Origin: Pedobacter sp. HDW13
GTDB taxonomy: Bacteria; Bacteroidota; Bacteroidia; Sphingobacteriales; Sphingobacteriaceae
Length of the DNA: 64,000 bases
Assembly (NCBI RefSeq): GCF_011303555.1
Contig: NZ_CP049868.1
Coordinates: forward strand, 1,054,001 to 1,118,000
Reading direction: 5' to 3'
Shown here: positions 55,926 to 64,000 of the stretch, in pieces
Layout of the letters: every line of letters begins with the position of its first letter
Numbering within the stretch: position 1 is the stretch's first letter
Position numbers and translations under genes: made by a program
Notes under the pieces: model-generated
The model's database searches: none
What the model was told of the DNA's origin: nothing
What the model saw: only the letters and a program-made list of their open reading frames with translations

Positions 55926-57665
55926 ATGAAAATAAAAACCAAGCTCCGCCTCGGATTCGGCTTTCTCTTTATCATTGTCTTATCCTTCGGCTTAATTGCC
56001 TTATTCTTCCTGAACGAACTTTCAGATAAATCAAAAATGATTTTGAAAGATAATTACAAATCATTGCAATATGTAGCGGCCATGCGTAAGGTTATTGATG
56101 AAAGCCACTTTCCGTTAGGCGAACCACAACGTTTAACATTTGTAGAAAATTTAAACAACGAAAGCCAGAATATTACTGAACAAGGCGAGAAAATCGCTTT
56201 CCTAAAGCTCGAAAGCGCTTATAAAAGTTTAAACACTGCAGTTAATGAAAACAGTCTAAAAAATTTACGTACCGCCCTGCACGATATAGAGCGGGTAAAC
56301 CTGACTGCCATTTACGATAAAAATGAGCGTGCCAACGAAACCTCATCAAGGGCTAATCTTTACATCATGATAGCGGCTACGCTCAGCTTTATTATACTGT
56401 TTACGTTTATTGTCAATTTTCCGGGCTTTGTAGCCAATCCATTGGCCGAATTTGGTGCTGCCATTAAACAGATTGGTCGCAAAAACTATAAACAGCGCCT
56501 GCATTTCGAAAACGATGATGAATTTACAGAACTGGCCGATTCATTTAATGGCATGGTAATCAAGTTAAATGAATGGGAAAACAGTAATTTATCGACCATT
56601 AAATCAGAAAAATTACGCATTGAAGCCATTATCGCACAAATGCAGGATGCCATTATCGGTTTAAACGAAAAAGGTGAGGTACTTTTCTTAAACCATCTGG
56701 CGGCAAAGCTGATGGGCTTGGATGAAGATAAAATCATTGGGCAGAATGTGGCAGAGCTCATTCAAAAGAACGAATTACTTAAACGGATTATTAAACCCGA
56801 TACCGACGAGTCTACCTTAAAAATTTATGCTGATGATAAAGAGTCTTATTTCCAGCTCGAAAATCGCGAAATTATTATTCCCAATTATGAAGAGCAGGAA
56901 GAAAACACTTTAATTTCAGCTACAAAATCTGCGGGTAGCGTATATATCCTCAAAAACATCACCCAGTTTAAAGAGCTTGATGAGGCCAAAACTAATTTTA
57001 TTGCCACTGTTTCTCACGAATTAAAAACACCTCTATCATCGATTAAAATGAGTTTAAAACTGCTGAATGATGAGCGTGTAGGCGGCATGAACGAAGAACA
57101 GCACGAGTTGCTCACCCACATTAAAGAAGATAGCGACAGGCTTTTAAAAATCACCAGCGAGTTACTGGATCTCTCACAGGTGGAAACCGGAAACCTGAAA
57201 CTTAGCTTTGCCATTACCAGTCCGGAGGCTATTGTGCAATACGCTGTTGATGCTGTCAAATTTCAGGCGGAACAAAAGTCTATCCAATTAACTTTAAACT
57301 GCGATCAAAATCTGCCCAATGTATATGCCGATATCCAGAAAACGGCTTGGGTAATGGTTAACTTCTTATCCAATGCCTTGCGTTATAGCGCCGAAAAATC
57401 GAAAGTGATTATCGATGTTTTCCAAAAAGATGACTTTATCCAGTTTTCGGTTCAGGATTTTGGAAAAGGTATAGAAGAAAAATATCAGAAACGTTTGTTC
57501 GATCGCTATTTTCAGGTACCAACAGATGGGCAGAACAAATCGGGCTCTGGACTGGGATTGGCCATTTCAAAAGATTTTATAGAAGCAGAACAAGGTAAAA
57601 TATGGGTGGTAAGTGCCATTGGTGAGGGAAGTAAATTTTGTTTTGCTTTGCCGATCGTGGCGTAG
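55926..57665 (+). CDS. HAMP-PAS sensor histidine kinase of the Kdp locus
   Basis: Membrane histidine kinase of 579 residues: helix at about 8-29, periplasmic sensor region about 30-145, second helix about 146-166, HAMP about 168-220, PAS about 230-345, HisKA with phosphorylated His364 in VSHELKTP, then HATPase with N, G1 and G2 boxes (FLSNALRYS, DFGKGIEEKY, GSGLGLAISK). It supplies the kinase missing from the KdpD protein upstream. No response regulator follows in the window. Confidence 0.93.
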   Translation: MKIKTKLRLGFGFLFIIVLSFGLIALFFLNELSDKSKMILKDNYKSLQYVAAMRKVIDESHFPLGEPQRLTFVENLNNESQNITEQGEKIAFLKLESAYKSLNTAVNENSLKNLRTALHDIERVNLTAIYDKNERANETSSRANLYIMIAATLSFIILFTFIVNFPGFVANPLAEFGAAIKQIGRKNYKQRLHFENDDEFTELADSFNGMVIKLNEWENSNLSTIKSEKLRIEAIIAQMQDAIIGLNEKGEVLFLNHLAAKLMGLDEDKIIGQNVAELIQKNELLKRIIKPDTDESTLKIYADDKESYFQLENREIIIPNYEEQEENTLISATKSAGSVYILKNITQFKELDEAKTNFIATVSHELKTPLSSIKMSLKLLNDERVGGMNEEQHELLTHIKEDSDRLLKITSELLDLSQVETGNLKLSFAITSPEAIVQYAVDAVKFQAEQKSIQLTLNCDQNLPNVYADIQKTAWVMVNFLSNALRYSAEKSKVIIDVFQKDDFIQFSVQDFGKGIEEKYQKRLFDRYFQVPTDGQNKSGSGLGLAISKDFIEAEQGKIWVVSAIGEGSKFCFALPIVA

Positions 57666-57708
57666 TCAGTTGTGCTCCTCAAAGCAAAGCTTATTCATTT
57701 TTCACTAC

Positions 57709-57756
57709 AGCGCACACAAACTTACACAGAGGAAAAGAGTAAAATGTAAGATGGAA
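57709..57756. repeat. Repeats downstream of the Kdp kinase
   Basis: A CACACAAACTTACACAGAGG string of the 9-bp-period type, then the 13-mer ATGTAAGATGGAA shared with 50355-50367. The gap 57666-57847 holds no gene. Confidence 0.4.
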
Positions 57757-57847
57757 AACCTACCTTAGCGCTTGCGCTCGTTTCTAACGAGTGCTTAAAA
57801 ACAAAGCGATTTTATCGCATTGCACACCAAATGCTTAGTGCCTTCCG

Positions 57848-58324
57848 TTATACAATATAAGGTTCCATTTCCTTATCAATGCTTTTACGCAGCTCCATTA
57901 GTTTAATGGCATAGCCGTGCATGGCGATTTCCTTGTCTGTTTTGGGTTTAAATTCTGGTATACGTTCCGGATTCCCATTATCATTTACTGCTACAAAAAC
58001 AATAATACAGTGGGTGTTTTTCACAAAATCACTTTTCCCTACAGGTTTCGAGTAAGCATCAACAGCAATGTGCATACTCGTTTTACCTGTGTAAATAATC
58101 CGTGCGTCCATTTTTACCAAATGGCCAATGTGCACCGGATGAAAAAAACGGATACCACCAACATATACCGTTACACAATATGATTGGCTCCACTGTAAGG
58201 CACAGGCAAAAGCCGCCTGATCAATCCACTTCATCATCATCCCCCCATGTACTTTACCGCCGTAATTTACGTCTGAGGGTTCGCTTAAAAACTGAAGTTC
58301 GATATGATTTTTGGGTCGTGCCAT
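57848..58324 (-). CDS. Acyl-CoA thioesterase (hotdog fold)
   Basis: 158 residues of the YciA/ACOT type, hydrolysing acyl-CoA to fatty acid and CoA. The motif GGKVHGGMMMKWIDQAAFACA holds the catalytic Asp/Asn-His-Gly pattern, followed by a long hotdog helix and FFHPVHIGHLV. Monocistronic. Chain-length preference is unknown. Confidence 0.9.
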   Translation of the reverse strand: MARPKNHIELQFLSEPSDVNYGGKVHGGMMMKWIDQAAFACALQWSQSYCVTVYVGGIRFFHPVHIGHLVKMDARIIYTGKTSMHIAVDAYSKPVGKSDFVKNTHCIIVFVAVNDNGNPERIPEFKPKTDKEIAMHGYAIKLMELRKSIDKEMEPYIV

Positions 58325-58552
58325 TTTGATAATATTTTAGAAGGTTTGGTTGTTATGTCGCTAATATATTACAAAATCACTAACAAATACAGAAAATCAT
58401 GATATTTATCATAATTATTTAACCAAAACATAACAACAGCTTAAATCGACACACAAAAACACATAAACACAAATAAAAAACCGAATAAAACTCACAAAAC
58501 ACCTATAAAAAACAATTAGCAAACGTATTTTACATCCAAACAATTCATCACA

Positions 58553-58588
58553 AACAAAAAACACAGACAGGAATATCCCATCTGTGTT
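58553..58588 (-). terminator. Terminator of the GH97 gene
   Basis: Minus-strand 8-bp stem AACACAGA/TCTGTGTT followed by a T-rich run, 68 bases after the GH97 stop. The rest of the 332-base gap 58325-58656 is A-rich, with a small dyad ATGATATTTATCAT at 58399-58412, and no gene. Confidence 0.65.
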
Positions 58589-58656
58589 AATCCCAGCCTG
58601 AACGGCCGGACAGGTGTAGCTATCTGTGGCAAAAAAAATTGCCTATGTTAATTGTA

Positions 58657-60849
<2,193 letters not shown>

Positions 60850-60871
60850 TTATTATTACTATTTATATCGC

Positions 60872-61012
60872 ATTAGAACTTACAGGTTTTGATTGCGCTA
60901 ATACTAAAAACGAATTTAATTAAATACATTTTATATCTGGCAACACTCCAAACGTATTTAATTAAATACAAATCAAATCTCGCAATACTCCAGATATATT
61001 TAATCAGATGCT
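60872..61012. repeat. 42-bp imperfect tandem repeat upstream of GH97
   Basis: Units start at 60872, 60914, 60956 and 60998. The two central ones share ATTTAATTAAATACA exactly, whose core ATTTAATTAAAT is a perfect palindrome, and a CAA-x-ACTCCA segment. The outer units are more decayed. Position in the 323-base gap 60838-61160 suggests an operator array for GH97. No gene is present there. Confidence 0.6.
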
Positions 61013-61160
61013 AACCGGCTCTCGTTTGAGACAAATCAATTCAAATAAGAACCCATTTATCTTTAATCAGGTTAATAGTTTCAAAACAAAGATGATTAGG
61101 TTCAATCAACTTGCTTTGCACTTATGCAAACCAGTGTTTTTAGTATCTGCTTATTTGATT

Positions 61161-62411
61161 CTAATCCAGAAGCAATGTTTCATCCTCATCTGTTAAACTC
61201 AACTGAATGCTATCGCTACCGGCAATTCCTTCAATAGAACCACGAATGTGCGTTGCATTTAAAAGCACCTTTTCGAGTTGTTTTTCGCGGGCTTTCCATA
61301 AACGCTCCATCGCATCGCGCTCACGCTGAATGGATAATTTCATACTCATAAAACCTTCGCGAATAGCTTTCCACTGCTCCGAAAACTCTACTCCGGTTAA
61401 ATAGTCGTACAACATGTGCATCTTATCTCCCCTGTTTTCCTGCGATTTCATAGCACTCGATAAACGCAGGATTCCATCGCGTAAAACAAAGGCTACGGCA
61501 TTTACTTCTTCAAAAGAGCAAATCCAAACCCCATCGCGCTGGCCAAAGCTCGTCATGCCTTTAGGGTAACACTGGCTTACAATCACTGCCACGTCTATCC
61601 CCATGCTGCGCATGTCTTTTTTCAGTTTCTCAATCCAGTCGCCACCAAAGTCTTTGGTACGTTTACTTTCATATATAATTTTACCGCATTCTTGTCCGAA
61701 CTGGTTACGTACTACCTGCACACAATCGGCGCCACGTACACCTTTACCTACTTCCTCAATTAAATCGAAAGGGAAATTGCTGCGCAACAGTTCCTCCAAA
61801 ATCAGTTCCTGTACCTCGCCTTGTAACTGCATACTCCCCTGTTCGGCTTTACGCTTCATTTCTTCAGCAAGCTTTTTCTGGTCATCAAGCTGTTTTTCGA
61901 GTTCTTTTAACCGTAATTGGTGCTCTGTTTCTTTAATGCTGTTTTTTTCGGCTTCCTGCTTTCTAATCTGCTCTACCAGTTCGTTTCGCTGTTCTTGCAT
62001 TTTACGCTGAAAGGCCAGTTCCATTTCTTCCTCTTTCAGTTTCAGGCTTTGCTCGCGTCTTAAAAATTCCAATTCCTTCTCCCGGGCAAGCTTTAACTTT
62101 TCTTCATTATCTTTTGCATTACCCTCCAGCATTTGAAGTTTAGTTTCAAAATCGGCAGCAATACTCTTGCGCAGGTTGCCTTCCAAATCATCTTTCAGTT
62201 TAAGCTTTTCTTCGGCAAGTTTAACATCAAAAGCTCTCAGCTGCTGTTGTTTTTCTGATTCTAAAACCTGCAGCTTACGTTGATATTCTTCATCCTTCTG
62301 TCTTGCATAAGCAGCCGCTTTCTCACGTAACTCCTTTTTATAATCTTCGGCCATAGCTTCTTCCATCGGAAAAACATGGGCACAGTTGGGGCATTTTATT
62401 TCAGTAGGCAT
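61161..62411 (-). CDS. DUF2130 coiled-coil protein
   Basis: 416 residues. N-terminal CPNC zinc-ribbon half, then a long charged coiled coil (about 20-210, rich in Lys/Glu/Leu), then the DUF2130 domain (about 205-370) with QELILEELLRSNFPFD, GADCVQVVRN, IIYESKRTKDF and VIVSQCYPKGM. The E-x-K pattern recalls a nuclease-like fold, but function is unknown. Its own promoter seems to lie 38 bases upstream. Confidence 0.9.
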   Translation of the reverse strand: MPTEIKCPNCAHVFPMEEAMAEDYKKELREKAAAYARQKDEEYQRKLQVLESEKQQQLRAFDVKLAEEKLKLKDDLEGNLRKSIAADFETKLQMLEGNAKDNEEKLKLAREKELEFLRREQSLKLKEEEMELAFQRKMQEQRNELVEQIRKQEAEKNSIKETEHQLRLKELEKQLDDQKKLAEEMKRKAEQGSMQLQGEVQELILEELLRSNFPFDLIEEVGKGVRGADCVQVVRNQFGQECGKIIYESKRTKDFGGDWIEKLKKDMRSMGIDVAVIVSQCYPKGMTSFGQRDGVWICSFEEVNAVAFVLRDGILRLSSAMKSQENRGDKMHMLYDYLTGVEFSEQWKAIREGFMSMKLSIQRERDAMERLWKAREKQLEKVLLNATHIRGSIEGIAGSDSIQLSLTDEDETLLLD

Positions 62412-62448
62412 AAGTATTTTCTTTACTCGGGAAGAAACCAGAGGGATA

Positions 62449-62456
62449 CAAAGATA
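62449..62456 (-). promoter_or_regulatory. Putative promoter of the DUF2130 gene
   Basis: Minus-strand TATCTTTG, exact TAnnTTTG, with TTTA 21 bases upstream. Confidence 0.5.
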
Positions 62457-62501
62457 TTAAAGCTTTTTATCAATGTGTAAACGAGTTTTACACCGTGGGC
62501 G

Positions 62502-62882
62502 CTAAAGCACTTTCGATCTTATTTCGTGTCCTGCGGCCAAAATCTTGCTCACCGGACATTTTGTTGCAATATCTTCCAGTCTTACTTTTTGCTCTTCGGT
62601 AAGTACGCCCAGGCAAGTAATCTCCTCAAAGAAAATAGTCTCACCATTTTCAGTATCAATATTAACTTCCACTTCAATCCGGTCAACAGGCCAGCCTTTT
62701 CTGTCAATATACATTCTCAAAGTAATGGCTACGCACGAGGCTAGCGAAGCCATCAGCAAGCCCTTTGGCGCAAACCCTTTATGTGTACCACCATATTCCA
62801 GCGGTTCGTCGGCTATAATTTCGTGTGATCCATTGCTTACCGAGCATGCATAGTGCTCCCTGTTTATTGTCGCTTTTACCAT
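62502..62882 (-). CDS. OsmC family peroxiredoxin-like protein
   Basis: 126 residues of the OsmC/Ohr superfamily, which reduces organic hydroperoxides with two cysteines. Cys50 (LMASLASC) and Cys109 (ATKCPVSK) are both present. The family is used in oxidative and osmotic stress. Monocistronic. Confidence 0.92.
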   Translation of the reverse strand: MVKATINREHYACSVSNGSHEIIADEPLEYGGTHKGFAPKGLLMASLASCVAITLRMYIDRKGWPVDRIEVEVNIDTENGETIFFEEITCLGVLTEEQKVRLEDIATKCPVSKILAAGHEIRSKVL

Positions 62883-63102
62883 ATCGTACTAACTATTAAA
62901 AATGCTAAACTTAACAAATATTTCCTGATTGAAATAACGCCAAAACATTACAGGCTTACTTAGGTGGGTTATTTTTTTCGAAAAGCAGGATCCTGTAACA
63001 ACATTTAAACAAATGTTATTCATTTTTTTTGACGGACATACTTTTAGCTATTTTTCTGAAACATTCTTTCATTGTATTTGTTACTTTTCGAAATGCGATG
63101 TT

Positions 63103-63468
63103 ATGAAATACAGAAAGTTAATCGGAAAATATTTAACGCAAAAATCGAACAACAATGTTCAAATCGCACTTGCATTAGTAGCAGGTTTAGCGGCAGGTGC
63201 TGTAATTAGTGTTTTATTTGCCCCTGATAGCGGCGCTGGTACCCGTGGGAAAATTGCAGGCAAGGCTAAAAACCTACGCTATGGTTTCCAGGATAAATAT
63301 AATCTTTTAAAAGAGAAGGTTTTCGGCGTAGAGGCAATAGAAGAAGATATCGTTGAACATGAAGTTCCTCATTTTAGACAAAAAATAGAAAAAAAACGCA
63401 AATCTGATGTGAAAGAAATATTAGATGATGCGTACAAAAACGGGCAGGTACAGGAAGGACAGGGATAA
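63103..63468 (+). CDS. YtxH domain-containing protein
   Basis: 121 residues. The frame opens at 63013, but ATG 63103 gives the normal N-terminus (MKYRKLIGKYL). One membrane segment at about 22-42 (LALVAGLAAGAVISVLFAP) is followed by GAGTRGKIAGKAKNLR and a charged tail, typical of YtxH stress-related proteins. A dyad AACATTT/AAATGTT at 63000-63017 lies upstream. Confidence 0.85.
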   Translation: MKYRKLIGKYLTQKSNNNVQIALALVAGLAAGAVISVLFAPDSGAGTRGKIAGKAKNLRYGFQDKYNLLKEKVFGVEAIEEDIVEHEVPHFRQKIEKKRKSDVKEILDDAYKNGQVQEGQG

Positions 63469-63518
63469 TTACGCAAACATAGATTAAAATCTTAGTTTTG
63501 CAGCAATAGCTGCAGCCC

Positions 63519-64000
63519 ATGATTTTTATCCTGTCAAAAATTCTTTTATACTTAATCAAGCCGTTCCTTTGGTTTTGTATTCTACTTATCCTTAGTTTTT
63601 TTGCTAAAAAGGATAAAACCCGTAAGCATTTAGGCACCGCTGCAATAGTGGTGCTTTTATTTTTTTCAAACGCTTTTCTGGCTAACCAGGTAGTTAAGTT
63701 ATACGAGCCTCCCTATCCTGCACAAAAGGAAAGCTATGATGTGGCTATTGTGCTGGGTGGCTTTTCGGGGATAAACAAGCGGAATAACGAAATAAAGTTT
63801 AACGGAAGCAATGATCGCCTGTTCCAGACCTTATCACTCTACCGCCAAGGCCGGATAAAAAAAATATTGATTAGTAGTGGCAATGCCAACCTGATTAACA
63901 ACAAGGTTAAAGAAGCAGATCTGGTTAAAAAATTCCTGCACGAAATCTGCATTCCCGACAGTGCAGTCTTCATCGAAAACCAAAGCAGAAATACCATCGA
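63519..64000 (+). CDS. YdcF/DUF218 family protein (partial)
   Basis: ATG at 63519, cut by the window end. Two N-terminal membrane segments (about 1-25 and 38-55) are followed by the DUF218 start DVAIVLGG, then LFQTLSLYRQGRIKKILISSG and the E-A-D-L segment, characteristic of YdcF/SanA. These bind nucleotide-like ligands and are linked to cell-envelope homeostasis. About 160 residues are visible. Confidence 0.88.
   Translation, partial: MIFILSKILLYLIKPFLWFCILLILSFFAKKDKTRKHLGTAAIVVLLFFSNAFLANQVVKLYEPPYPAQKESYDVAIVLGGFSGINKRNNEIKFNGSNDRLFQTLSLYRQGRIKKILISSGNANLINNKVKEADLVKKFLHEICIPDSAVFIENQSRNTI

Noticed and set aside
54688..57665. KdpD and the HAMP kinase as one gene broken by a frameshift
   Set aside because: The first ends naturally after its USP domain, 113 bases separate them, and the kinase has its own N-terminal membrane helix, HAMP and PAS.

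Overview
The window reads as a piece of a Bacteroidota chromosome, most likely family Sphingobacteriaceae and close to Pedobacter. This is inferred from gene content and order rather than a database match. The signs are a SusC/SusD pair, many secreted glycoside hydrolases, DUF4293 and DUF5683 proteins, the order parA-parB-DUF5683-dapB-lepB, a Kdp potassium system with a separate KdpD sensor and kinase, BshC, and promoters of the Bacteroidota form TTTG-N19-TAnnTTTG. No tRNA, rRNA, CRISPR array, insertion sequence or prophage was seen.

Layout. 1-5 kb: sulfatase (cut by the window edge), lipoprotein MsrB, SucD, a secreted cupin and RlmF, separated by hairpin-rich intergenic repeats. 5-12.8 kb, minus strand: dicarboxylate symporter, periplasmic isoaspartyl peptidase, an ABC exporter half broken by a frameshift, TruA and a large secreted esterase. 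13-22 kb, plus strand: two tandem DUF4293 paralogues, a DEAD-box RNA helicase with an RGG tail, a retropepsin-PDZ lipoprotein, a GH29 fucosidase with a duplicated C-terminal module, BshC and an Ldh-type dehydrogenase. 22.4-26.6 kb, minus strand: a GH29-GH3 operon.

26.7-40.9 kb, minus strand, is the most unusual region. In transcription order it holds a ROK regulator, SusC (frameshifted), SusD, a hairpin, a TlpA-like redoxin, a c-type cytochrome fused to a PHM-like type II copper monooxygenase, a giant FG-GAP/ASPIC-UnbV protein, a vanadium-dependent haloperoxidase and an M57-type metalloprotease lipoprotein. It looks like a SusCD locus whose accessory proteins are oxidative enzymes rather than glycosidases. 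The substrate cannot be read from the sequence.

41-46 kb, minus strand: lepB, dapB (frameshifted), DUF5683, parB and parA. 46-48 kb: a flavin reductase and an M1 peptidase. 48.4-57.7 kb, plus strand: a Kdp locus made of a 26-residue membrane micropeptide, kdpF, kdpA, kdpB, kdpC, a porin, an 85-residue membrane protein, a soluble KdpD sensor and a separate HAMP histidine kinase. Pairs of a 17-bp repeat sit at its gene junctions. 57.8-64 kb: thioesterase, GH97 alpha-glucosidase with a 42-bp tandem repeat upstream, DUF2130 protein, OsmC, YtxH and a YdcF protein cut by the window edge.

Three genes (ABC transporter, susC, dapB) are each interrupted by one missing G:C pair in a short G/C run. In each case adding one base restores a full-length family member. 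Because dapB is normally essential, base-call error in the assembly is at least as likely as real mutation.
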